From the NCBI RefSeq assembly GCF_001294575.1, contig NZ_CP012676.1, positions 2,790,001 through 2,854,000 on the forward strand: a stretch of DNA of 64,000 bases, written 5' to 3'. Below the pieces are notes generated by a model that was given only the letters and a program-made list of their open reading frames with translations, did no database searches and was not told where the DNA came from. The stretch's first letter is position 1. Every line of letters begins with the position of its first letter. Shown in pieces: positions 7,636 through 16,811 of the stretch. This DNA comes from Pseudomonas versuta. Lineage in GTDB: Bacteria; Pseudomonadota; Gammaproteobacteria; Pseudomonadales; Pseudomonadaceae. A program made the position numbers and the translations under genes.

Positions 7636-8924
7636 GTGGAAGCACATCTGATGGAATGGCTGAATCTGAGCGTACGCTGGATTCATATGATTACCGGTGT
7701 GGCCTGGATCGGCGCGTCGTTTTATTTTGTCTGGCTGGAAAACAACCTCAACCGCAACAACCCAAAAGAGGGGCTGGCCGGCGACTTGTGGGCCATCCAC
7801 GGCGGCGGCATTTACCACCTCGAAAAATACAAGCTGGCCCCCCTACCATGCCGGACAACCTGCACTGGTTTAAATGGGAGGCCTATTTCACCTGGATGTC
7901 GGGCATCGCCCTGCTGTGCCTGGTGTTCTACTTCAACCCGGCACTTTACCTGATCGCTCCCGGCAGCAGCCTGAGCGGCCCGCAAGCGGTGGCCATCGGC
8001 ATTGGTTCATTGATTGCCGGCTGGTTCATTTACGACTTTCTGTGCGATTCGGCCCTGGGCAAACGCCCGGCGCTGCTCGGCCTGATCCTGTTCGTACTGC
8101 TGGTAGCTGCCGCATTCGGCCTGAGCAAGGTGTTCAGCGGCCGAGGCGCCTATCTGCATGTGGGCGCCATTATCGGCACCATCATGGTCGGTAACGTGTT
8201 TCGCATCATCATGCCGGCCCAGCGGGCTCTGGTGGCCGCGATCAAGGAAGGCCGTACGCCCGATCCGGCCCTGCCGGCCAAAGGCCTGCTGCGTTCGCGT
8301 CACAACAACTACTTCACCTTGCCGGTGCTGTTCATCATGATCAGCAACCACTTCCCCAGCACCTACGGCAGTGCCTACAACTGGTTGATCCTGGCCGGGA
8401 TTGCGGTGCTGGCAGTATTGGTACGCCATTACTTCAACACCCGCCATAACAGCCACAAATTTGCCTGGACCTTGCCGGTCGCGGCCCTGGGCATGATCTG
8501 CCTGGCATACGTCACCGGGCCCAAGCCGGCGCCTTCTGCCCCCGACGTGGCCAAGGTGATCAAGTATCAGCCCATCCCTGAAACCGCAGTCAGCGGCGCC
8601 AAACCCGATACCGCGCCGGCGCCTGTCACTGCGCCTGCTGCTGCGCCAGCACCGGTGGCCAGCGTCGATTTCGACAAGGTGCATGCCGTGATTCAGGAGC
8701 GCTGCGCGGTCTGTCATTCGGCCACACCCACCAGCCCGCTGTTTAGCGCGGCCCCCGGGGGCGTGATGTTCGACACCGCACAGCAAATCAAATTGATGGC
8801 TCCGCGGATTCAAGCCCAGGCCGTCGCCAGCCAGATCATGCCACTGGGCAACATCACCCAGATGACCCAGCAGGAACGTGATCTTATCGGCGCCTGGATC
8901 AACACCGGCGCCCAAACCAACTGA
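7636..8924 (+). pseudogene. puuD: Membrane urate oxidase with C-terminal cytochrome c domain, interrupted by a -1 frameshift
   Basis: PuuD oxidises urate to 5-hydroxyisourate and passes electrons to its own c-type heme. The first about 69 codons from GTG 7636 (EWLNLSVRWIHMITGVAWIG and on to IYHLEKYKLAP) read in one frame; the rest (PDNLHWFKWEAYFTWMSG to the end) continues in another frame to 8924. The break is at a run of six C (7838-7843); one more C would restore a normal protein of about 429 residues. The rest of the gene is intact: about eight hydrophobic segments, an Ala/Pro-rich linker, and CAVCH heme attachment near the C-terminus. Both a recent mutation and a homopolymer sequencing error are possible; the intact remainder favours either a very young mutation or an error. 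Confidence 0.85.
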
Positions 8925-8934
8925 CGCACACGCT

Positions 8935-8963
8935 CTGTGGCCGCAGCCCTGGCGCGGCCACAG
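8935..8963 (+). terminator. Hairpin between puuD and the urate permease
   Basis: CTGTGGCCGC (8935-8944) pairs perfectly with GCGGCCACAG (8954-8963). No T-run follows, so it may be an attenuator or RNA-stability element and not a full terminator. Confidence 0.45.
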
Positions 8964-9008
8964 AAACACACCACTAGCTCACAACAATAAAAATGACCGA
9001 GGTGTTGC

Positions 9009-10373
9009 ATGTCCGATTTAACCGAACCGCGCATACCCGCCATAACCGCTCCGCCTCCCCTGGCGCGGTTGCCGTTGTTGCAATTGATTCTGGTCGGCTT
9101 GCAGCACGTGCTGCTGATGTATGGCGGCGCCGTTGCCGTACCGCTGATCATCGGTCAGGCCGCCGGCCTGAGCCGGGAAGAGATCGCCTTCCTGATCAAC
9201 GCCGACCTGCTGGTCGCGGGGATTGCCACCATCGTCCAGTCGATGGGTATCGGGCCCATGGGCATCCGCATGCCCGTGATGATGGGTGCCAGCTTCGCTG
9301 CGGTCGGCAGCATGGTGGCTATGGCCGGAATGCCGGGGATCGGCATGACCGGCATCTTCGGCGCGACCATTGCCGCCGGTTTTTTCGGGATGATCATCGC
9401 GCCCTTCATGTCCAAGGTGGTGCGCTTCTTCCCGCCGCTGGTGACCGGCACCGTGATTACCTCCATTGGCCTGTCACTGTTCCCCGTCGCAGTGAACTGG
9501 GCGGGCGGTGGCAGTGCTGCCACGCAGTTCGGCTCGCCGATGTACCTGGCCATTGCCGCGTTGGTACTGGCAACCATCTTGCTGATCAACCGTTTCATGC
9601 GCGGCTTCTGGGTCAATATTTCAGTGCTGATCGGTATGGCTCTGGGCTATGTATTGTCCGGTGCACTGGGCATGGTTGACCTCAACGGCATCGGCCTGGC
9701 GCCGTGGTTCCAGATCGTCACCCCGCTGCACTTCGGCATGCCCGAATTTCATCTGGCGCCGATTCTTTCCATGTGCCTGGTGGTGGTGATCATTTTTGTC
9801 GAGTCCACCGGGATGTTTCTGGCGCTGGGCAAGATTACCGGTCAGGATGTGACCCCGCGCATGCTGCGCCGCGGCTTGCTGTGTGATGCCGGGGCTTCCT
9901 TTATCGCGGGATTTTTCAACACCTTTACCCACTCCTCCTTCGCCCAGAACATTGGCCTAGTGCAAATGACCGGCGTACGTTGCCGCTCGGTCACCATCAT
10001 GGCGGGGGTGTTTCTGATAACCCTGAGCCTGCTGCCCAAGGCGGCGTATCTGGTGGCCTCGATTCCGCCCGCCGTGCTGGGCGGTGCAGCCATCGCCATG
10101 TTCGGCATGGTGGCGGCCACGGGGATCAAAATCCTTCAGGAAGCGGATATTTCTGACCGGCGCAATCAATTGCTGGTGGCCGTGAGTATCGGCATGGGCC
10201 TGATTCCGGTGGTGCGTCCGGAGTTCTTCGCCCACCTGCCACTGTGGATGGGCCCCATCACCCACAGCGGCATCGCCATGGCCGCCGTCAGCGCGGTCAG
10301 CCTGAACCTGATGTTCAATGTACTGGGCGGTGCCGAGCGCGCCGCCATGAGCGGGCACGTGCATCAGCATTGA
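9009..10373 (+). CDS. NCS2-family urate/xanthine permease
   Basis: The 454-residue transporter belongs to the nucleobase-ascorbate (XanQ/UacT) branch, distinct from the AzgA-like permease at 1560. The branch signature NTFTHSSFAQNIGLVQMTGV lies near residues 300-320, and VVIIFVESTGMFLALG (about 258-273) carries the conserved glutamate of the substrate site. About 12-14 membrane segments are visible. Its place directly after puuD makes urate the likely substrate, with proton symport into the cytoplasm. The start ATG 9009 has GAGGTG upstream. It ends before a family A REP. Confidence 0.93.
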   Translation: MSDLTEPRIPAITAPPPLARLPLLQLILVGLQHVLLMYGGAVAVPLIIGQAAGLSREEIAFLINADLLVAGIATIVQSMGIGPMGIRMPVMMGASFAAVGSMVAMAGMPGIGMTGIFGATIAAGFFGMIIAPFMSKVVRFFPPLVTGTVITSIGLSLFPVAVNWAGGGSAATQFGSPMYLAIAALVLATILLINRFMRGFWVNISVLIGMALGYVLSGALGMVDLNGIGLAPWFQIVTPLHFGMPEFHLAPILSMCLVVVIIFVESTGMFLALGKITGQDVTPRMLRRGLLCDAGASFIAGFFNTFTHSSFAQNIGLVQMTGVRCRSVTIMAGVFLITLSLLPKAAYLVASIPPAVLGGAAIAMFGMVAATGIKILQEADISDRRNQLLVAVSIGMGLIPVVRPEFFAHLPLWMGPITHSGIAMAAVSAVSLNLMFNVLGGAERAAMSGHVHQH

Positions 10374-10390
10374 TGCACCCATCTGCCTGT

Positions 10391-10450
10391 CTGTAGGAGC
10401 GAGCTTTTAACGCAGCAACGAAAAGCTCGCGAGCAAGCTCGCTCCTACAG
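10391..10450. repeat. REP palindrome, family A
   Basis: CTGTAGGAGCGAGCTTTTAA with its inverse ending GCTCGCTCCTACAG. It lies between the urate permease and the first tsx-like gene. Confidence 0.9.
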
Positions 10451-10496
10451 GCCGTCGGCGCATCGGTATTAAAAATAATAAAAAAGGGAATTACCC

Positions 10497-11282
10497 ATGA
10501 ACTGCAAACACTGGGGCATCACGCTCGCGGGTGGGTTTCTGGCTGCCGGCCAGGCCATGGCCGGTGATCTGTTTGTATGGCAAACCAACAGCCTGACGTA
10601 TCTGTACGGCAAGAATTTCGCGATCAACCCTTCGATCCAGCAAACCCTCACCTTTGAACATGCCGATAAATGGAAATACGGCGACAACTTCCTGTTTGTC
10701 GACCGTATTTTCTACAACGGCAAACCTGATCCCAACAAAGGTCCGCACACTTACTACGGCGAGTTCAGCCCGCGGTTATCGTTCGGCAAGATATTCGATC
10801 ACAAACTCGAGTTCGGTCCGGTCACGGATGTGCTGCTAGCCATGACCTACGAGTACGGCGAAGGTGAAAGCGAGGCTTACCTGATAGGTCCGGGCTTTGA
10901 TCTGGCGGTGCCCGGCTTCAATTACTTCACCCTGAACTTCTATCGCCGTCACACCGAAGGGCCGCGCCCGGGCACCGGTACCTGGCAGATCACCCCGTCG
11001 TTTTCCTACACTCTGCCGATCGGCCCCTCCAATCTGCTGATCGATGGCTACATGGACTGGGTAGTGGACAACGACCGCAACTCGCGTGGCACTTACCACG
11101 CCAACCTGCACTTCAATCCACAGATCAAGTACGACCTGGGCAAAGCTCTCAATCTGGGTGAAAAACAGTGGTATGTCGGCATCGAATACAGCTACTGGAA
11201 AGACAAGTACGGCATCGATAGCAGCAGCCGTCTGGACACCAATCAGAACACTGCCAGCGCCCTGGTTAAAGTCCACTTCTAG
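10497..11282 (+). CDS. Tsx/OmpK-family outer-membrane channel, copy 1
   Basis: The 261-residue protein has a cleavable signal peptide (about residues 1-22, ending QAMA) and alternating aromatic/hydrophobic strands of a small beta-barrel, ending in HF as outer-membrane proteins do. It resembles the nucleoside-specific channel Tsx and OmpK of Vibrio: WQTNSLTYLYGK near the mature N-terminus, LTFEHADKWKYGDNFLFVDR, and YHANLHFNPQIKYDLGKAL. It probably lets purines or nucleosides through the outer membrane for the permeases upstream. A close paralogue follows at 11641. Confidence 0.88.
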   Translation: MNCKHWGITLAGGFLAAGQAMAGDLFVWQTNSLTYLYGKNFAINPSIQQTLTFEHADKWKYGDNFLFVDRIFYNGKPDPNKGPHTYYGEFSPRLSFGKIFDHKLEFGPVTDVLLAMTYEYGEGESEAYLIGPGFDLAVPGFNYFTLNFYRRHTEGPRPGTGTWQITPSFSYTLPIGPSNLLIDGYMDWVVDNDRNSRGTYHANLHFNPQIKYDLGKALNLGEKQWYVGIEYSYWKDKYGIDSSSRLDTNQNTASALVKVHF

Positions 11283-11298
11283 ATCAAGCATCTGCGGT

Positions 11299-11333
11299 GC
11301 CCTGTGATTGCCCGACATGCGCAATCACAGGGC
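11299..11333. terminator. Perfect 13-bp hairpin after tsx-like copy 1
   Basis: GCCCTGTGATTGC (11299-11311) pairs with GCAATCACAGGGC (11321-11333) 16 bp after the stop. It has no T-run, but the stem is long enough to stop or protect the transcript. The rest of the 358-bp gap to 11640 holds the sigma-54-like element at 11514 and no gene. Confidence 0.55.
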
Positions 11334-11513
11334 GCTTGAGTACCGGCCCCGGAGCCCGTATCCTGCGCGCCCGCTCACGGGTGAGCGTTGTTTAAAGCTG
11401 ACTTCAAAGCCAACTTAGTACAGTTAAACCAAGGGTTTACGGCCGGCAGGCCGCTCTATTCACTCAACGGTCAGACGACAGTAGAGGGATTTATTCTGGC
11501 CGCCAAACCGCCG

Positions 11514-11529
11514 TGGCCCGGCACTTGCT
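11514..11529 (+). promoter_or_regulatory. Candidate sigma-54 promoter of tsx-like copy 2
   Basis: TGGCCCGGCACTTGCT matches the TGGCACG-N4-TTGCW consensus at all but one base, with GG (11515-11516) and GC (11527-11528) ten bases apart. Transcription would begin near 11540, about 100 bases before the ATG. Sigma-54 control would fit nitrogen-limited use of purines. Confidence 0.6.
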
Positions 11530-11640
11530 TTACGTATCAAAGTTGACCAGAAGGGCAAGTTTAAAACAGAGGAATCAAGGCGCCGAAACAGAGCGTCACG
11601 TTCTTATCAATGCAGATTTTTTAATTTTTGGAGCAACCGA

Positions 11641-12426
11641 ATGAAGCGCACTTTGACCAGCCTGATGCTTGCGGGGAGCATGCTTGGCGGGGCACCGGCA
11701 GTTGCCGGCGACCTGTTGCAATGGCAAACCAACAGCCTGACTTACTTGTATGGCAAGGACTTCCAGGTCAACCCGAAAATTCAACAGACCCTGACCTTCG
11801 AGCACGCTGACAGCTGGAAGTACGGTGACAACTTCTTCTTCCTCGACCGTATCTTTTACAACGGCAAAGAGGACGGCAACGTAGGCCCGAACACTTACTA
11901 CGGCGAGTTCACCCCGCGTTTGTCGATGGGCAAGATTTTCGACCAGAAGTTTGAATTCGGCCCGATCAAAGACGTACTGCTGGCCATGACCTACGAGTTT
12001 GGCGAAGGCGATACCGAGGCCTACCTGATCGGCCCGGGTTTCGACCTGAACGTGCCAGGCTTTGACTACTTCCAGCTGAACTTCTACCAGCGCTTCCCTG
12101 AAGGCAGCCGTGCCGGCAGAGGCGTCTGGCAGATCACGCCGGTGTGGTCCTACACCCTGCCCCTGGGCAATTCCGATGTGCTGATCGACGGCTACATGGA
12201 CTGGGTGGTCGACAACGACCAGAACTCGCGCGGCACCTACCACGCCAACCTGCACTTCAACCCGCAGATCAAATATGACCTGGGCAAGGCATTGAGCTGG
12301 GGCGCCAAACAGCTGTACGTCGGTGTTGAATACGACTACTGGAAAAACAAATACGGCATCGAAGACAGCGGCGCGTTCAAAACCAATCAGGACACCGCGA
12401 GCCTGTTGGTCAAGTACCACTTCTGA
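11641..12426 (+). CDS. Tsx/OmpK-family outer-membrane channel, copy 2
   Basis: The 261 residues, the same length as copy 1, clearly come from a duplication: stretches such as WQTNSLTYLYGK, YYGEFSPRLS versus YYGEFTPRLS, and DGYMDWVVDND are shared. The signal peptide ends PAVA at residue 22, and the protein ends KYHF. It should be an outer-membrane purine/nucleoside channel. Unlike copy 1 it has its own candidate sigma-54 promoter and a long leader, so the copies probably answer to different signals. A perfect hairpin at 12437-12458 follows. Confidence 0.88.
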   Translation: MKRTLTSLMLAGSMLGGAPAVAGDLLQWQTNSLTYLYGKDFQVNPKIQQTLTFEHADSWKYGDNFFFLDRIFYNGKEDGNVGPNTYYGEFTPRLSMGKIFDQKFEFGPIKDVLLAMTYEFGEGDTEAYLIGPGFDLNVPGFDYFQLNFYQRFPEGSRAGRGVWQITPVWSYTLPLGNSDVLIDGYMDWVVDNDQNSRGTYHANLHFNPQIKYDLGKALSWGAKQLYVGVEYDYWKNKYGIEDSGAFKTNQDTASLLVKYHF

Positions 12427-12436
12427 TCCCGGGTAA

Positions 12437-12458
12437 CCGGCCGCATCACTGCGGCCGG
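12437..12458. terminator. Hairpin between convergent genes
   Basis: CCGGCCGCA pairs with TGCGGCCGG around TCAC. It lies between tsx-like copy 2 and the end of the tetR gene, overlapping the last codons of the latter. No T-run. Confidence 0.5.
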
Positions 12459-13048
12459 GGCGCCACCAGCAACCCGCGCAGCATCAGGTCCAGGCTGTCC
12501 AGAGACGCCGCCAGACGCTGTGGCGGGTTGTCGGCCCCGGCAATCCAGAACGACAGGTCCATCAACCCACCCTGAATCAACCGTGCCAGGGCTTCGGGAT
12601 CGGTGGGCTGAATCACCCGGGTATCCATCAAGCCTTGCAACATCGCTGCCATCGACGCGCTGCAGTCCGACTGACTGCTCTGCAAGTATTGCGACCCCAG
12701 CACCGACGGCGCATCGCGCAGCATGATCCGCTGCACCTCAACCTGCAGTGCCATCTCCAGAAACATGCGACAGCGCCCTTTAAAACCTTCCCACGGGCTC
12801 GCCGCCTGCTCAAACACCTCGGCCAGTTGCACATCCAGCTCAGCATCGACTTGCTGCACCACAGCCTGCAACAAACCCTTCTTGTCGCCAAAATGGTGAT
12901 ACAGCGCACCCCGGGTCAGCCCCACCGATGCTGTCAGTTCATCCATCGACGTCTGGGCATAACCGACCGAGCCAAACGCCTGGCGCGCGGCATCGAGCAG
13001 CTTGCCACGGGTTTGTTCAATCATTTGCGACCGCACTTTGGGCGCCAT
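12446..13048 (-). CDS. TetR-family repressor of the adjacent MFS gene
   Basis: The 200-residue protein has a TetR-type N-terminal DNA-binding domain (residues about 12-58, with TSMDELTASVGLTRGALYHH as helix-turn-helix) and a variable ligand-binding C-terminus. It is divergent from the MFS transporter at 13164. The gap holds three copies of an ATACGSYGCGTAT-like palindrome, the expected arrangement for a repressor controlling itself and an efflux pump. The inducer is unknown. Confidence 0.92.
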   Translation of the reverse strand: MAPKVRSQMIEQTRGKLLDAARQAFGSVGYAQTSMDELTASVGLTRGALYHHFGDKKGLLQAVVQQVDAELDVQLAEVFEQAASPWEGFKGRCRMFLEMALQVEVQRIMLRDAPSVLGSQYLQSSQSDCSASMAAMLQGLMDTRVIQPTDPEALARLIQGGLMDLSFWIAGADNPPQRLAASLDSLDLMLRGLLVAPRPQ

Positions 13049-13066
13049 GCCTGTCCCCTTTTTTCA

Positions 13067-13131
13067 GATACGGCGCGTAGGTTAATTGACATACGGTGCG
13101 TATGCGTATATTTCTGCATACGCCGCGTATG
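13067..13131. promoter_or_regulatory. Triple TetR-type operator
   Basis: GATACGGCGCGTAG (13067-13080), CATACGGTGCGTATG (13090-13104) and CATACGCCGCGTATG (13117-13131) are related palindromes in the 115-bp gap between tetR and the MFS gene. The third is perfect apart from its central base. Confidence 0.75.
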
Positions 13132-13163
13132 TGACGCGGTCAGATGACAGTTGCGGAGCTTGT

Positions 13164-14366
13164 ATGGCCAACCCTTATCGCGAGATTTTCAGCGCCCCCG
13201 GCACCAAAGCTTTCAGCGGTGCGGGCCTGCTCGCACGCATGCCGATCTCCATGGTCGGGATCGGCATCATCACCATGCTCGCGCAATTGCGCGACTCGTA
13301 CTGGCTGGCCGGTGCCGTCGCCGCAACCTTTGCCTTGTCCATGGCATTGCTGGCACCGCAGATCTCGCGCTGGGTCGATCAATATGGCCAGGGCCGCGTG
13401 CTGCCCGGCATTACCGCTATCGGTGTGTGCGCCTTGCTGGGGTTGCTGTTGTGCAGTCATTTCGCTGCGCCGGACTGGACCCTCTTCGTCTTCGCCGCGC
13501 TGGCCGGCTGCATTCCCAGCATGTCAGCGATGGTGCGTGCACGCTGGACCAAGCTGTATCGCGGCTCGCCCAAATTGCACACCGCGTTCTCGTTCGAGTC
13601 GGTGCTCGATGAAGTGAGTTTTATCATCGGCCCGCCGATTTCCGTAGGGCTGAGCGTGGCGCTGTTCCCCCAGGCGGGTCCTTTGGCAGCCGCCATCTTC
13701 CTGGCGGTGGGCGTGACTGCATTCGTGCTGCAACGCAAAACCGAGCCGCCCGTACACCCGCGCAATGCCGACAACAGCGGCACCGTCTTGCGTCAGGGTG
13801 CAGTGGTGATTTTGCTGCTGGCCCTGCTGGGGCTGGGAACGATTGTGGGCACAGTGGATGTCGTCAGCGTCGCCTTCGCCCAGCAGCAAGGCCAACCCGC
13901 GGCCGCGAGTATCGTGCTGTCGGTTTATGCGCTGGGATCGTGCATCGTCGGGCTGGTATTCGGCACGCTCAAGCTGAACATGCCGCTGCCCAAGCTGTTC
14001 CTGCTGGGAGCGCTGGCCACCGCATTGACCATGGTGCCGCTGATGTGGGCCAACAGCATCGCCACCCTGGCCGCCGCCATGTTCATCGCCGGACTGTTCT
14101 TCGCACCGACCCTGATTACCGCCATGGGCCTGGTGGAAAACATTGTTCCGCCGGCCAAGCTCACCGAAGGGTTGACCTGGATGATCACCGGCCTGGGCAT
14201 GGGCGTTGCCCTGGGCGCTGTGCTCGGCGGCTGGGTCATTGATGCTTACGGTGCACAGGCCGGGTTTGGCGTATCGCTGGCGGCGGGCGGGGTGATGCTG
14301 CTGTTTGCTGTTCTGGGTTATCGACTTCTGCAAAGCAGCACTACGCCCCGCGCTACCTATGCCTAA
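13164..14366 (+). CDS. MFS transporter, probable drug or metabolite efflux
   Basis: The 400-residue protein has about 12 hydrophobic segments in two halves. ATG 13164 is chosen because GGAG precedes it by seven bases and the upstream in-frame codons translate operator DNA. The divergent TetR gene and shared operators suggest inducible efflux. The substrate cannot be named. Its stop overlaps the stop of the convergent DUF808 gene by four bases (14363-14366). Confidence 0.88.
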   Translation: MANPYREIFSAPGTKAFSGAGLLARMPISMVGIGIITMLAQLRDSYWLAGAVAATFALSMALLAPQISRWVDQYGQGRVLPGITAIGVCALLGLLLCSHFAAPDWTLFVFAALAGCIPSMSAMVRARWTKLYRGSPKLHTAFSFESVLDEVSFIIGPPISVGLSVALFPQAGPLAAAIFLAVGVTAFVLQRKTEPPVHPRNADNSGTVLRQGAVVILLLALLGLGTIVGTVDVVSVAFAQQQGQPAAASIVLSVYALGSCIVGLVFGTLKLNMPLPKLFLLGALATALTMVPLMWANSIATLAAAMFIAGLFFAPTLITAMGLVENIVPPAKLTEGLTWMITGLGMGVALGAVLGGWVIDAYGAQAGFGVSLAAGGVMLLFAVLGYRLLQSSTTPRATYA

Positions 14367-15304
14367 CCTTTGATGGCGCGCCAGACCTTGCTCACGCCCG
14401 CCACCACGGCCAGCACCACTGCGCCGGCAATGATGCCGGCCACGGCATTGAGCAGGGTCGGCACGATGGCCGAGACCACGCCCAGCCACTGAGCGCTGCT
14501 TGCAGCCACACCTTCAACCCAGTGATGTGCTGCAGGAACGCCATGGGTGAGGATGCCGCCACCGACCATAAACATGGCCGCCGTGCCGATCACCGACAGG
14601 CTCTTCATCATGTAAGGGGCCGCAATCAACACCCCGCGTCCGAGGCTGCGCTGAAAACCTGACCACGCACCGTCACCGGTTTTCTGGCTCAGGTACAGGC
14701 CAGCATCATCCAGTTTGACGATGCCGCCCACCAGGCCATAAACCCCCACCGTCATCACAATGGCGATACCGCTGAGCACGACGACCTGCTGCAGCAACGG
14801 CGACTCGGACACGATCCCCAGGGTGATGGCGATAATCTCGGCCGACAGAATAAAGTCGGTACGCACCGCCCCCTTGACCTTGTCTTTCTCGAAGGCCACC
14901 AGGTCGACTTCAGCATCGGCCACCGCCTCTTGCAACGCTTGGCGCTCGCCCTGGTCTTCGGCCTTGCTGTGCATAAACGGATGGGCGAGTTTCTCAAAGC
15001 CCTCAAAACACAGGTAAGCACCCCCCAACATCAACAGCGGCGTCACTGCCCACGGCGCAAAGGCACTGATGGCTAGCGCCGCGGGCACCAGAATCAGCTT
15101 GTTGCGAAACGAGCCCTTGGCGACTGCCCACACCACCGGCAACTCCCGGTCAGCCCGAACCCCCGAGACCTGCTGCGCATTGAGCGCCAGATCATCGCCC
15201 AGCACCCCGGCGGTCTTTTTGGCGGCCACTTTGGTCATCAGCGCGACGTCATCAAGCACTGCGGCGATGTCGTCGAGCAACACCAGTAAACTACTGCCTG
15301 CCAT
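14363..15304 (-). CDS. DUF808 (YedI-like) inner-membrane protein
   Basis: The 313-residue protein begins [20 protein letters not shown] and carries the DUF808 features [19 protein letters not shown] (near 30-48) and [18 protein letters not shown], with several membrane segments in the C-terminal half. ATG 15304 gives the normal family length; a longer opening to 15565 adds unlike sequence. Function is unknown in the whole family. It overlaps the end of the MFS gene tail to tail. Confidence 0.85.
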   Translation of the reverse strand: MAGSSLLVLLDDIAAVLDDVALMTKVAAKKTAGVLGDDLALNAQQVSGVRADRELPVVWAVAKGSFRNKLILVPAALAISAFAPWAVTPLLMLGGAYLCFEGFEKLAHPFMHSKAEDQGERQALQEAVADAEVDLVAFEKDKVKGAVRTDFILSAEIIAITLGIVSESPLLQQVVVLSGIAIVMTVGVYGLVGGIVKLDDAGLYLSQKTGDGAWSGFQRSLGRGVLIAAPYMMKSLSVIGTAAMFMVGGGILTHGVPAAHHWVEGVAASSAQWLGVVSAIVPTLLNAVAGIIAGAVVLAVVAGVSKVWRAIKG

Positions 15305-15437
15305 GGGCAAACTTCCCTTGCGTATTGAATGGTGCCAAGCATAGCGCGTACCAGCGCTCAGGCTGCAATCTTGAGCCGCCTGCAAGCCCGGTGCTACCAT
15401 GCCCGACCGCCCAACCAGGCAAGGAAATATCGGGTTT

Positions 15438-16043
15438 ATGAGCAGTATCCGCGAGCGTAATAAAGAGCTGATTTTGCGTGCCGCCAGCGAAGAGTTCGCT
15501 GACAAGGGTTTCGCCGCCAGCAAAACCAGCGACATCGCGGCCAAGGCAGGCTTGCCCAAGCCCAATGTCTACTACTACTTCAAATCCAAGGAGAACCTCT
15601 ACCGCGAGGTTCTCGAAAGCATTATCGACCCGATTCTGCGCGCTTCGACCCCGTTCAATGCCGACGGCGAACCCAATGCCGTGTTGAGCAACTACATCCG
15701 TTCCAAAATCATGATTTCCCGCGACCTGCCCTTTGCCTCCAAAGTATTCGCCAGCGAAATCATGCACGGCGCCCCGCACCTGAGCGAACAGCAGGTGCAA
15801 TTGCTCAACGCCCAGGCCAAACACAACATCGACTGCATCCAGACCTGGATCGACCGTGGCCAGATTGCGCCGATCGACCCGCATCACCTGATGTTCAGTA
15901 TCTGGGCCGCGACCCAGACCTACGCCGACTTCGACTGGCAGATCTCGGCCATCACCGGCAAAGCCAAACTGCAAGACAGCGACTACGAAGCCGCCACCCA
16001 GACCATCATCCGCCTGGTACTGAAGGGCTGCGCCCCGGACTGA
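15438..16043 (+). CDS. TetR-family regulator, RutR-like
   Basis: The 201-residue protein starts at ATG 15438 after AAGGAAAT. Its DNA-binding domain spans about residues 8-55 ([22 protein letters not shown]), and the C-terminal domain, with [12 protein letters not shown] and [14 protein letters not shown], resembles the RutR type that senses pyrimidines in E. coli. In P. aeruginosa an equivalent gene (PA1504) lies by gcl, so a role in purine/pyrimidine or glyoxylate control is plausible. It is transcribed toward glcG, with a REP between. Confidence 0.85.
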   Translation: MSSIRERNKELILRAASEEFADKGFAASKTSDIAAKAGLPKPNVYYYFKSKENLYREVLESIIDPILRASTPFNADGEPNAVLSNYIRSKIMISRDLPFASKVFASEIMHGAPHLSEQQVQLLNAQAKHNIDCIQTWIDRGQIAPIDPHHLMFSIWAATQTYADFDWQISAITGKAKLQDSDYEAATQTIIRLVLKGCAPD

Positions 16044-16052
16044 CTCCCCGCC

Positions 16053-16115
16053 CTGTAGGAGCGAGCTTGCCTCGCGAGCTTTTAAAACAGATCGCGAGGC
16101 AAGCTCGCTCCTACA
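16053..16115. repeat. REP palindrome, family A
   Basis: CTGTAGGAGCGAGCTTGCCT with inverse GGCAAGCTCGCTCCTACA, between convergent tetR and glcG. Confidence 0.9.
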
Positions 16116-16138
16116 ACAAGCTTCAAGCCAATCGCGGA

Positions 16139-16579
16139 CTACACCGCCACCCCCGCATCCGCCCGCAAGCCCTGGGCCTCTATCGCACTGATCGCACATT
16201 GTTCGTCAATGTCCGAAGTGTCGCCGCTGATGCCCATGGCACCAATGACCTGCCCCTGAGCATCGCGAATCAACACCCCGCCCGGTGCAGGCACGATGTC
16301 ACTCTGGCCCATCCCGTTGAGTGCGGCGAAAAACGCCGGGCGCTGCTGTGCGTCCAGTGCCAGCAAGCGTGAGCCCTTGCCCAGCGCAATCGCGCCCCAC
16401 GCCTTGCCAATCGCAATGCTGGGCCGCAGCAGGCTGGCACCGTCTTCACGCTGCAGCGCCAGCAAATGCCCGCCGCTGTCCAGAACCGCCACCGTCAATG
16501 GGGCCGCGCTTGTCTGGCGCCCTGCGTTCAAGGCCTGGGCCGTCAGGGCTAAAGCGACTTTCAAGGTTAAAGCACTCAT
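16139..16579 (-). CDS. glcG: GlcG/HbpS-family protein
   Basis: The 146-residue protein belongs to the small GlcG/HbpS (DUF336) family, often found with glycolate or glyoxylate genes. Family traits include VAVLDSGGHLLALQRED near residue 30, the central GKAWGAIALGKGS, and PGGVLIRDAQGQVIGAMGISGDTSDIDEQCA. ATG 16579 after AAGGACGG gives the family length. It is divergent from gcl, and the 268-bp gap holds two TTGTATACAA sites, so both should be regulated together. The biochemical role is not established; some relatives bind heme. Confidence 0.85.
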   Translation of the reverse strand: MSALTLKVALALTAQALNAGRQTSAAPLTVAVLDSGGHLLALQREDGASLLRPSIAIGKAWGAIALGKGSRLLALDAQQRPAFFAALNGMGQSDIVPAPGGVLIRDAQGQVIGAMGISGDTSDIDEQCAISAIEAQGLRADAGVAV

Positions 16580-16670
16580 GGTTGCCGTCCTTCTCTTGTT
16601 ATAGGAAAGCCATTCGCGCGCCATTTCAGGCGCGCTCAATACAAACAATAGAACACAATAAATAATTTAT

Positions 16671-16680
16671 TTGTATACAA
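16671..16680. promoter_or_regulatory. TTGTATACAA operator, glcG side
   Basis: A perfect palindrome about 91 bp upstream of glcG, in an A/T-rich stretch. It is identical to the cores at 1447, 4393 and 16812. Confidence 0.65.
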
Positions 16681-16811
16681 TTTTTTAAATTAAAAACCCT
16701 AAATCATTAGCCTTGCCGCCCTGACACAAGGGGTATCAGCCATTGCACACTGATTCTACAAAAGCCATTGACCTGCAGACCGGAGGATGAATACACTCGC
16801 CAAACAGCCAC

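Noticed and set aside
8007..8969. 320-codon minus-strand open frame across puuD
   Set aside because: It mirrors the puuD coding frame, has low-complexity Gly/Arg/His composition and no recognisable domain; PuuD on the plus strand explains the sequence.
10664..10671. GCCGATAA match inside tsx-like copy 1
   Set aside because: It lies within coding sequence, has no -35 element and no flagellar gene downstream.
13524..14489. 321-codon minus-strand open frame opposite the MFS gene
   Set aside because: Gln/His/Gly-rich shadow; the MFS frame has clear membrane segments and a ribosome site.
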